A stretch of 64,000 nucleotides of DNA from Anadara kagoshimensis (taxonomy: Eukaryota; Mollusca; Bivalvia; Arcoida; Arcidae): the NCBI GenBank assembly GCA_021292105.1, contig CM037864.1:9967898-10031897 (forward strand), written 5' to 3'. The notes beneath the pieces are model-generated. The model saw only the letters and a program-made list of their open reading frames with translations, did no database searches and was not told where the DNA came from. Each line of letters begins with the position of its first letter. Positions within the stretch are counted from its first letter, which is position 1. The position numbers and the translations under genes are program-made. Positions 1 through 12,300 of this stretch are shown in pieces.

Positions 1-108
1 GTCCGAATTTACTAATGCTCAAGAAACCTTGCACTATTTATTAGCCAAGGCTCATTGTCTATGAATAGATTCTTAAGGACAGTAGGTACACTTGTTTTAC
101 TAACTTAC

Positions 109-322
109 CTTAATTTGGAACTTAGCAGTAAAGTTATCATTAGCTCCTGTGTCTTTTGTTATGGTGATTGTATTTCTACCTCCACTGGTGATCTCTTTGT
201 TTTCACGGAACCATTTAATTCCAGGCTGGGGTTTGGCCTCTAAGTTACACGTCATCACTAACATACCACCTTCCTGTTTGATGGTTGGTTTCTGTAGGAA
301 ATGTGGTGCTTTTCCTTCAAGT
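109..322 (-). CDS. unc-22: Twitchin exon 7: most of Ig4
   Basis: The acceptor is AAATTTTAG and the donor GTAAGT (108-103). It encodes LEGKAPHFLQKPTIKQ, C in MTCNLEA, W in IKWFREN, and the D-E strands, ending after FQIK in phase 0. The last strands of Ig4 (the D-x-G-x-Y motif) must be on the next exon, outside the window. Bases 1-108 are intron. Confidence 0.92.
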
Positions 323-3300
323 CTAAAATTTAAAAAAATGTTCAAAATGTAACTTAAGTTAAGATCAAGTCATGTTTGTGGCTTTTTGAAAACATATGCA
401 AAACCTTGTATTCATATTGCAGTTCATTCTATACCAATGGGGTTCATTGCTGTACCACGTAATCAATACCTCTTAATGTTTCTGCGGAGAGTTTTGGAAA
501 ATTGTCAACGTCAAAGATTCCTGGAATGATATCGTTTTTGCGGGAAAATGTCATTTCAAGCGATTTCATATCCATTGGAAATAAGTGTTCTGCTCAAACG
601 TTAGAGGGTATCACGTGGTTATAGCGGCGAACCCCATTGACTGTCAGTATCACTGTCTTTGCAAGATCAAATTTTTTTATAGTACATCTAATGGAACAGA
701 TTAAAGAGTACATGGGATTATGATTCTGAGTTAACCAAAGGTTTGAGTTTGAAATTCAAAACTGTACCAAATTAAAAACCGCTGGGACAAAATACAGACT
801 TTGATTTATCAATAGAAAAAAATTACCTACCGTATTCAAGTTCTTATGACAAATCATATCTACAGGCATTTATAAAAATCAATATTGACTTAACCCCTAA
901 AAAAGGGAATAAAAATTAATACTTACTTAGGTTTCTTTCCTGAAAATAAAAAAAATAAAAACATATTTATTTTTGGAATATATGGAAAACATGTAATTAT
1001 ATTGCAAAATAAATATAGTTACTTCAAACACTATAATATGTACTTCAAGTATATTTTTTATTTCACTCACCAATACAGTTACAATGAAACAAGTCATATG
1101 GTGTGAAAAATTGATTACCGGTAATTCTTCTTTTTAGAAAATATTCTTAACATTCACTTAATACAGAAATGAGTCAACAACAAGAATTGAAAATTGACTA
1201 TTTGTTAATTTTTTTTTTTTATGAAAATATGATAGAAAATTCTGAAACATTTATTTTCTTAAGTAATTTTTTTTATTAACAAATATTTTAAATTAAAATG
1301 AACATTTAAAAGTGAAGTGACATACAATATGACATACATTGTATATCCAAACATATACGACTATATTGAGATACAACACTACATAGGTTGTTGAAAAAGT
1401 GACAGATACAGCTTTGGATAAAACAAATTCTGTTCTTTTTGCATGGGACTGCCAGGATCATTTAAATATGTATTTTAAATATGTATTGTTGCAAGATTTT
1501 TCTAAAGCATATGTGGGTACCTTTGAGATTTCTGAAGCATATATTGGAACATTTGAGGAAAAAACAGCTGTATGACCAAAAACAAACATTATTTTGTCAA
1601 AATATATTTTTACAAGAATTCCAATACATTTTTCTGTAAATTAAACTTGTTTCTGGTCATACAAGATTTGGTTTGAGAATATATTTCATGACAGATAAAA
1701 GCGCAAGGTGTTTTTTGGAGGTGTTTCGTCTTACCAATGGTTATTACTATTTAGTTTTCCCTGATTGGCCGACTAAATAACAAAATTGTAATATTAATAT
1801 TAATTATAATCAATAAATAAATCATAAACAAGCTGCATATTAAATTCTTGTTACAATATAAAACATGCTATCAAAGTTGAAGTTTGAGGTTGCAAGCTGA
1901 TGATGGTTGTTGGAGTTTAACATATACATGTGGCCTGGAAAATGGTAGGCACCTTGTCAGAGTCAATCTTGAAATGACATGTCAATGTTGGATAAGCAAA
2001 ATGTTAGTTACTAGTAATTGGAATGGCAAGTTGATATGGAATTCATCTGGAAATGGAAAATGGTGTTTTATGTCTTTGGTTTGTAAATGGAAAATGGTGA
2101 ATTTTTTTTATGACTAGAGAAGAGTAAATGATGGTTCATGCAAATTCAACTTGGAGTGTTAACGGGGTGGGTGGGTGGGTGGGTGGGTGGGTGGCAAATT
2201 GACGTATCGCCATCACTGTACCAAAGCAGCGTCACAGCAACTAATGACTACTAGTGTCAGTGACGTCATTAAATTGCACAATTCAGGCCGAGTTTTCATT
2301 CTTTTTGTGTGCAATTCAAGGCCTTTGTTGGAACATTGTGGGGCATGCCCGTCAATCCATCAATTGTGGTTGGGATGGACACTGTACATTAATTTATGTG
2401 GATGAATACAAATTGATTCCAGGGGTTAGAGTGAGACAAAATTTAATTAGAATTATTCACCAAAATTAAAACATGATTATCAATAAGATTAAAAATAATT
2501 GTTACTATGATTACATGCATTGTTTTCATTAAACAAATTAAAAATTATTATTATTATTATTATTATTATTAATATTATTACATGCCTTCTAACAGTCTCT
2601 ATATCTCCATAACAAGTGCTACACATAGCTTTTATTGTAATAGCCATCTCTATAACTTTCACTGACTGCTTCTCACATGAACAGATGAAATCAAATCACC
2701 CTCTTCATAATAAGTTAGTTCAGACTAGCCACAATAACTAAGTTGGTTTTGCCAGTGTACAACACGACACCAAATAATGGTTGCCCAGAATGGTTACCTC
2801 ATATGGATAATGGAACACAGTAAAACCTTATTATAATGCCCCTCCATAACATTCCAACATTTCATATCAGCACAATATATTGAAGTTCCAAAATCTGGTT
2901 TTTTATGTCTTTTCAATTTATTGCCAAACCCTTTTATGACAACAAAATCTTACTGAAAAAATGATTGCAATAACTCCAGATTTTACTGTACTTCAATGTC
3001 AAATATTTTCCAAGAGTAAGTCATTTTATTGCATTACATCCCACTGGTAAACCCCATTAGTATCTTGTGAGTGAAATATCATTCTATTTTAATATTAGCA
3101 CAATCTAAAGTTCACAAGCTCAAAACTTTTTAATGTTATAGTATTACAGTTAATTTTTAGATTTTGTTTTATATAACTTACCTTCAAAGTTGAGTGTTAT
3201 TGTAGCATTGGATTCTCCTAAACTGTTCTTAGCGACAACTTTGTACTCTCCGCCGTCCATTTGTGATACGTTAACAATTTCTAAAGCTAAATCATGTTCC

Positions 3301-6300
3301 AATTTATTTTGTTTATGCGTGATTTTGTGTCGGACATCTTCTTTTAATAATTTCGTGCCTTGGAACCATGTTATTGTTGGTTTTGGCTCAGCGGTTAATT
3401 TACATTCAAACACTATATTATTTCCAACTTGTTTGATCATGGGTTTTTGTGTGAATTTTGGTGGTTGTCCTTGCTGTTTGGCAGAATCGTCACCTGCAAA
3501 TAATAATTTATGAATAAAAATTAAAATAAATTTTTAATTAGATTGTAAATCTATAAATTTCCTGAAAATGATTCTAAATGTTAGTTTGTATTATAATGAT
3601 TAAACATGTTGAAATTAATTATGTATATAAACATGTGAAATTAAATGTGATTTAAAAAAAAAAACAATTAAAAAAATAAGTGTAAAGCATGGACAACCAA
3701 ACTAAGAAGAAATGATAAACATGAAGAAATTTATCCAAATACAGAATGTACAAATTCATGATATTTGAAGTCATAAGTAAAATATATATAGAATGTATGA
3801 AGTTTTAATCTTAAAGGTATTTTTAGGAAGAAATGAAAGAAAAAAAAGCTATTGCCTAAAATTAGAAAAAATAATTGAGTTTCATCGTTTTTTCAGTTTA
3901 AGGACACATACAAATCTATTACCAGTATTTTTAATATACACGTTATGATATTACAAATATGTCTCTAAATATATTCAAATTTTTGTATTTAAATCATGAT
4001 AACTTTATTCCTTTAAAATAATTTCAACATCCTGAAGATTCTTAAAATCAGTAAAACTTTAATTGTATAAAACATATGGATATAATACAGAAAGTGAAAC
4101 AAAACATTTTGTACAAGGTTAACCAATGGCGTTCGTCACCATATCACACAATATCCCATAATGTTAATGTAAAAAATTATATCCATTGGAAATGGGAGTT
4201 TAAAGTTGACATTTTCCACAAAAATTGTTACTCTGGGAAAATGCAAACTTTTTTTCCAAATCATACCACACAAATGTTATAGGGTAATTATCACATGGTA
4301 TGCTTGTGAACCCTTGTTAAAACATAAAAAGATAAGTGACTTCAGCCATGAGACCATTTCCATTATTTTGCCTGTCTACTACTATCTAAAGAACTGACAA
4401 TTACATTTGCATTTATTTATTAGAACAACATCTACTATAGATTTGTGTACAACATTTCTAGCATTTGAACTTCTTAAGAAAAAGCAAATTTGTTGAAAGC
4501 ATATACATTTGTATATAAATATAGTAAATAACTGAATATTAAGCAGAAGAGGGCAGTATTTACTCAAGCTGAATATGCAGAAAGCTGTGAATTCAGATTC
4601 AACGTCATGAAAAAAAGTCAGAAAAAATAAAGGTATAGACAAAGTGGAAAAATGACATATGACAATATGACAACAGAAATGTGACGTTATGACAACAGAA
4701 ATGACATTATCAAAAAATGTTATCATTACAACAAACTCTGATGTTATGACAACAGAAATGACATTATGACAACAAAATATGACATAAGATTATGACAACA
4801 GATGTGCTGTGAATTTATTCAACGTTTTTGCATTGACAAAATGCTACAAGTAACAAAATATGACATGGAACAGGCTTACAGTAAAACATGATTTCATAAT
4901 TTTAATTTACATAAAGCATGTAAAGGGAAAACACCAGTTGTTTTACTGAGCAAGTTGAAGCTGTAATTTAAAATATTACATTAGGGATCATTTGGTATGG
5001 GGTAAAATAACCTCCTGTAGATGTAAGCGGAAAGGGTTTTTCAAAACGGACCATTTATTGCATGGCAATAAAAATACCAATGTGTTTGTTTTAAAAGCAA
5101 TATTAAGCAAGAGAATATTTACATAAAAGCCAGAGGTGGGATTTGTATACTAGTTACTTTCGTTGGAAACGATACGAGCCTAGCCATAATAGTGTCAATT
5201 CAAGACGCTACATCAAAACTGAAAACTCATGATTGTGTATTATTTCACATCCAACATAATCGAAATACAAATTACATATATACAAGTACATTGACAAATG
5301 GTGTAACAAAGAGAAATTGATGACAAACAAAGTGCACAGAATTAAGTTTACTTTGACCATGCGCAAAGTGTTTCGACATCTAAAGCAGGAAAGAGCGTTG
5401 CGAATTACAGGTGTGAATTAGAGGTGTCAGAACATTGGCATATACCGGTATGCATTTTCAGTGAATTATACATTGTAACTATTTGACAAAGGTGTACACA
5501 TTTGGTGTAGTACAAAATCTACAATCAATGGTACGGATAGTACCAATGACCATGGTGTATAATTCCATTACGAAGGAAGGGGAGCTTACCGCGACCACCT
5601 AGCCTCATCATGGCTATCGTCCGTGCTGAAATATAAAAGCCTCATGCTCTAAATACAAAGAAAATTACAAATAATTCCCAACAATCTATGATTTAGTATG
5701 ATTATAAACTAGAGGCAGAGTGTCTTGAAAAATGGAGTCATGAGAAAACAATACTTCTGTAGTCTGTAGACAAGAAAAATTCTACGGACTGTAATTTCCA
5801 GATACAACAGAACTTAATTAATAAATTTTTTATTTGATAATGTGAAAGGAGTAAAGTTGAGTTGAGTAATAGTGTTTAACGTCCCAGTCGAGAATATTTC
5901 ACTTATATAGAGATATTCCAGCTATAGGGGAAGGTGCAGAAATTTTGCAGGTGCATTGTTCTGATGGCATTATACAGCAGGGTTCTTTAGTGTGCCAAGC
6001 CCACTGTGACACAGGACCTCATTTCTATTAAGTTCCCATTCGAAAGAAACATAACTCTCATTTCATAATGCCGAGTGCTTGGCAAAAGGACAGTCACTAC
6101 CAACTTACAAGTCTTGTTTCAGACCCGGCCAGGGATTGAACCCACGGCCTCCTGCTAACAGAGCGAGCACTCTACCAACTGAGCTAACGCAGATAATGTG
6201 AAGGAGTATGTTTTAGGGTTGGTTATCAAAAAGCTGGATCCATTCATCCTCCTCTGAAATAACTAAATCAGGTCTCATCCAGAAATTGCTAAATCCTGTC

Positions 6301-9300
6301 TTGTCATAAAACAATACTTAGGAGATGCTACTGTCTTAGATAAATTAAGTTTATTAAAACCTAAATGTACAATTACAAATCAATTTACATATACACAAAC
6401 TATTATGAGCAGCTACCGGGAAATAAATATACTAGTACTATAATTATCTAGGTTTATACAAATTTAAAATTATTAGTAGTCTTGAAACTTCTAAAATTTG
6501 TTTTTTTCACAAATTTTCTAAAATTTACTTTTAAAAAGACTATTTTTCATAAATTAGTAGTCAATGGCAATTTTGGCTACCAGGGAGGAAAGTATAGATT
6601 TTATTTTCTTTAACTACTCAAAATAGCCTAAATATTCTATAGCAAGCAAGTATGAGCATGTTTTTATTTATTTTGTAAATGTGTATGTTTTTTGTTACCC
6701 CATAAACTTCTAGCTTAAAATTTACAGATTTTTTTCTTTTAAAACTGTACTTACTGTCAAAGTTAAGTCTGATAGTAGCGTTGCTCTCCCCCAGTGCATT
6801 TTTAGCAGTAACTCTATAATTTCCAGCATCTTGTGCATTGACATTGTCGATTTCTAGTACCACAAAGTATTTCTTATTTCCTTGAGCATCTGTCTTCATT
6901 TTTATACGACCTAAAAATAGTGACATTTGTTATATAACATACGATAAATCTGTACATAAACTGTCCAAAGGATCAGGGGGTCAAAATTATGTTTTGTAAT
7001 GGAAGGTCTAGGACATTTTGCCTTTGTTTTTAGCAGGTCTCACATAAAGTCCAGTATTAAGATTAAGAGATTCATGTGCAATTATGTTATCATATAGAAA
7101 AAGTAGAAATATTATTGGTAATTCAACTTTTACTTTCACAGTTTAAATGTCAGAAATCAATATGTCCCTGACCTCTGACCCAGGGAATTTGAAACCCTGC
7201 ACAGGATGCAACAAAATGGATTTTTATAATATAGACAGGCAGGGTTCGAATTTGGTACTGGCATACTGGCCAAAATGCCAGTGTTTTTCACAAAGTGCAA
7301 GTTAAAAATCTACCCTTACATGCAAAAAAAGTGAGTGCCTTTTTGCCATGAAAACTTTTCCTATTAACTGTAGAAAACATTTTTAGTTTGACAAAATAAA
7401 ATTGCCAGTTGAAAACTTAGAATGCCAGTAGAAAAAATTTGTACTGGCAAACATTTGCCTGTGGGGAGAAAAAATAAATTCTACCCCTGACAGGTGGTCT
7501 TTATGTTGAGGCTTGTATATAAAGACTATTCACAGAATTCATCAAATTTTGATGTTTTAGACACATAATTTTATATGTACATCTACAGGACCCAGTTGCA
7601 CTAAGCTTGATTAGTTTAATCAATAATAAGCAGAAATTTAAAACATGATAAAAATCAAAATATCATTATCAAATCGATAGTTTTATTACAGTTACTTTAG
7701 TTTGATTGAATTTTTATTCATTTTCGACATTTTAACTTTAAGTTCATAAATATATCTGAAATTAAGCCAAATTTAAATTTTGACTAATTAATTGATTAAA
7801 CTAATCTGGCTTCCAGCAACTGACCCCAGGTTTTGTTGGGAGTTAAAATATAAAGCAAAAGGACGTTAAAACACTGGTTTTAAGGGTCTTTATACAGAGG
7901 TGGTTGATATAACAGGTTTTACTGTATATTTGATATGATTTTCAGAAAACAATGTCATCATTACATGTACAGAGACGTGCAAGAAGTATTCGGACACTTT
8001 GTAAAATCCTTCTTTGTTTCATATAAAACAATATATTTAAAAAAAAATTCTCAAAAATAAATTTCCTGGCTAATTTCTATGGATTTTTCACTGTTAAATA
8101 TAAAACTTGTTGAAGTTTTCCTTATATATTAGAAAAGGGAATTTCATTGTTTTTTATAGATAAACATTTCAAATTCAAAAAAAAAAAAATCTAAAATTGA
8201 AATCTACTATATACATGATATAATCATGCTTCATATGGCTGTTAAAAATTAACCATGCTATTCAACTTAAGTTTTCTTTCCTGCTATAAGATGGACAGTA
8301 TTTTAAAAATTATTGGAAGAAACTACAATTAATTTTACATTTAACGGTGAAAAATCATGGAAATTGACCAAGAAATATTTTTTTGAAAAGTTTTTAAAAA
8401 TATATGGTTTTATCTGAAACAAAGAAGGTTTTTTAAAGTGTCCAAATATTTTTTTGCATGTCTCTGTATTTAGTAATGTAAGTTGCTTGATGGTAATAAA
8501 CTACTGGCAATGATTCAAGGTCAAAAAGGATTCTTAAACATCTAAGAAACATAACCAAAACTAATACATATACACAGTCTGATTGATTAAAATTTAAAAA
8601 CTTACAGAATTTTGATAATTTATCTAATGTATAAACATACATAAATATTTGGGGGATGATGAACTCTTCCGTAATATAAGTACAGTCCAACCTGCCATAA
8701 AGGCCACTTCTATATAAGGGCCACCTGATTAAAAGGCCACTGGAGTTTTATCCCAATTGTTCTTCATTCATATTATTTGATCTTGTATACAAAGGCCACC
8801 TGCCTATAAAGGCCACTTTTACTGTTTCCCTTGGGTGGCCTTTATAGACAGGTTTGACTGTATGTGAGTTAAGAAAAGTTTTAAAAGTCATAGATAATTA
8901 GATGATCAGATTTTATACAGATGATGTATATACCTCCAGCATTTATGGGTTGATCATCCCTGAACCAGGCTATCTGAGGTGCTGGGTCTGCTGTTAACTG
9001 GCACTCAAAAAGTAATGTACGGCCATTGTTAGCTTGCTTGGTGACTGGTTTCTGTGTGAAATTTGGTGCAATTCCATCTTGTCTGCAAAGAGATATTGAA
9101 ATACATTTTTAATATCAAAATTATTTCACAAGTAATACAAGATGTAGAACAGCTGTATAGTGAAAATTGTCATTAAACATTTTGCACAAATGGTAGGGGA
9201 TATTGTTCAAATGGTGTATAATGTTACCTATTCAAGATTCATGCACTTCTTTCAAAGTTGTCAATTCTTGAGAAAGTTGAGGAAACTGAAGTACACTAAC

Positions 9301-12300
9301 CTCCGGCAAGTGAACTGACAAACTTTCTCACACTAGGATTTGCTTTGTGTGAAGCAAATCCTCACAGGTTAAAAACCTAGACAAAAGGTGATGTGATACA
9401 TAAGCACACACTTTAGATCATTCACCCACCAAGGCCCCCAAACCAACATATGGGGTACTGATCATTCAGAACATTGAAAAATGCATTCCATGTAAGGTTA
9501 AAACAATTTGATAAGAGTTACCTGGTAAAAACAAAAACTAAAACAAGAATACAACTTGAGAGAGGACAGAGGAGAAAAAAATTCTTGCCAGTAAGTTTTT
9601 AACATTTTAAAATCTGCTGATGTTGCATAATAAGATGATTGCAATTCGCATCTGATTATGAATCTGAAGTTATGATATAAACCATGATACTTATATTCAA
9701 AGGAGTTTGTGAAAACCATATGGCTCAGAGAAGATATTTACCAGAGGAGTTTTAAGCTGAGTCAGATTCATAACATTTATAATATACAAAAACAATTAAT
9801 AGTTTACATATATAGGTATTCATGAAGCGTGTCATTACGGGAGCACAAGTATCAGAACATTTTATTTATATACATACAGTACAGATCTGTCAAAAGTTTA
9901 ACACTGGGCTGAACGGAAAACATTTACATTTATGATGTTTGATTGTATTAAACTCTCTTTGTGACCAAATGAAGTTATAGGACTATAATTTCATTTGCTA
10001 ACGTGACATCACTCATCTCTTGGTTATGCCTATATCCATGACGTCATTAATTGGCTGTTCCAGCAATTGGAATTGCATGTCTTACACAACATTGTTTTAA
10101 ATTTATTTCAGGATTCAAAAACAAAAATAATTTTTTTCAAAAAATGCGAAATGTAAATACATTTGTATAACCATTGAACGGTCTAGATATGGCGTTTATA
10201 GTACTGTAACTTCCATTGCCGTGCAAATCAAACTGAATAACACGCTCTATACAAGCATTATAAACGCTATTATTGGACAGTTCAATGGTTAAGAGACTAA
10301 ACTTGGTTATGAGATATGAATAGCTTGTGGGATACAAGATACTGAGAGATAGGTTGCAGCTATTAAGAAACCTGTCAAGATATAACTAACAAAGGATCAA
10401 GATGAGTGGCAGCTTCCAAACTAATCTGATAGCTTGGTGGGAGTAATGGTGTTTAACTTCCCAGTCAAGAATATTTCACTTATATGGAGACATTGCCAGC
10501 TAAAGGTGAAGGTGCAGAAATTGTGCCTTGCGTTTTACTAATGGCATTATACAGCATGGTTCTTTAGTGCGCCAAGCCCACCGTGACCTGGGACTTCGTT
10601 TATTTTAAGTTCCCCTGAGAAAGAACCATGACTTTTATTTCATAATGCCAAGTGTTTGGCGAAAGAACAGTCACTACCCACTTTCAAGTCTTGGGTCAGA
10701 CCTGGCCGGGGTTCGAACCCACGACCTCCCAGAGTGAGCACTCTACCAACTGAGCTACTGCAGTGGTTAGCTTGGAGTTAAATTTTTGACAGGTCTGTAC
10801 TGTATATAGAGATTACGCCAGATGTAGCTAGTGTGGTATTAGGTCATACAGAACAAATAAATTAAGTGAAGGAGAAAAACTTGAAAAAATGACTTTGTAC
10901 CTAGAACTCATAATAAAAAACAACAACAGATTAATATGTAAGAGAATACCGGTACACCAGGTGGATAGGACTTGACTACTAGAGAATCCTGGGTAACTGC
11001 CAAACAATCTTGATCTTAAAAAAATGAGCATATCCGGGGAAATGGAGAATTTGCTGATCAATAACAAAACTATAACACCCTTACTGACACTGAGAAAAGG
11101 CTATTGCTGACATTGATAATGATACTCAAAGACTAATGCCAGGGATGAAGATTAGCAGGGGCCTAGTAGCTAGCCCATGGCTCCTAAAAGTAAGCCTGGG
11201 TCCCTAAACTTTTACACATTTATGCTATTTATTACTGTTACAACTTCTTTTCTGAAGTGAATTGGGCCCCAAACTGAAAATAGTTCAGCTTTATCCCTGC
11301 CAATGCTGACACTGACAATGTAGCTGAAAACATTGGTTACACTAACAATGGACCTTAGACACTATCAATGAAAATAAAGAGTTGATCTCCATGAGATTTC
11401 ACCTCTACCAAATATTTCTAGTACATAAATATCTTGATTAAAGAGCAAGAGGTTGCATGATGTTTCCAATTACATGAACTTCATTAAAATGGCATAGTTT
11501 TTAGATGCCTTGTCATTTAAAAGAGAGTGCCATGTTAATAACATCAAATATGTAGTAAGCTAAATTTTATAATCATTTTTATGAAAACACCCATTTAATG
11601 ATTTCTTATACAGGACTATGGCAAATAATAGATGTTGGGTCACTTTAGGTAACAAAAAATCATCTTTAAACAAGGAACCCTACGAGAGGACAAACAATAT
11701 GCCTCTATTTTAAGCAATTAAAAGGAAGAAATGGGAATGGGAAGTGCATGTTGGAAGAATGCACCCTGAATCCATTTCCAAGGGGTACCAAAGCAATGGA
11801 TTCTACCAGGCAATAGGAGAGAGAGAGATAGAGCAAAAGAGACATGCAGAAGATCTACTGAAAAAGAGGTACAAGACAAAAGGTTGGTCATGAGAGCAAG
11901 TACAACAGGGATTCCAATACAGGCAGAAATTGAAGTCTTTGGCTTATTTGCATCCAAGCAAAGCAATGAAGCTTGACTATTTCGAGTTAGGGGCCTAGTT
12001 CACTTCAGAAAAGAAGTTTTAGTAGTAATAAATAGCTAAAATGTTTAAAGTTTAAGGGGCCCAAACTGATTTTTAGGAGCCATGGGCTACTGACGCCTTG
12101 CCAATCGTCATCTCTGCAAGCATGGGGATTAGGTAAGTACACCAAATAGGATATGAAGAAGATCCACTGAAAAAGAGATGCATGACAAAAGGTTGGCCAT
12201 TGGCACAAGACTATAAGTACAATATTGGTTCCAATACAGGCAGAGATTGAAGTCTTTGTTAATGGTCTTATTTGCACCCAAGAATGAGAAATGACGTATC

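Larger units (their letters stand above)
940..3181 (-). other. Twitchin intron 5
   Basis: AT-rich intron. It holds a (GGGT)n tract, an (ATT)n tract and one copy of a dispersed repeat shared with 12292-12503, each listed separately. Nothing else stands out. Confidence 0.7.
3494..6754 (-). other. Twitchin intron 4
   Basis: Carries the candidate cassette exon (5590-5625), a degenerate minisatellite at 4645-4800 and a complete SINE at 5854-6191. The rest is AT-rich and unremarkable. Confidence 0.7.
6911..8933 (-). other. Twitchin intron 3
   Basis: Almost half of this intron is inverted-repeat mobile DNA: elements at 7591-7827, 7968-8468 and 8681-8862. The rest is AT-rich with no signal I recognise. 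Confidence 0.7.

Noticed and set aside
5854-6191. tRNA gene suggested by A and B boxes
   Set aside because: The tRNA-like part continues into a SINE body with target duplications and does not form a full cloverleaf by eye; the same applies to 10438-10767, 19612-19861 and 61746-62105.
7230-7500. Possible element around the repeated ACTGGCA / TGCCAGT phrases
   Set aside because: Short phrases recur in both orientations but no consistent borders or target duplication could be found.
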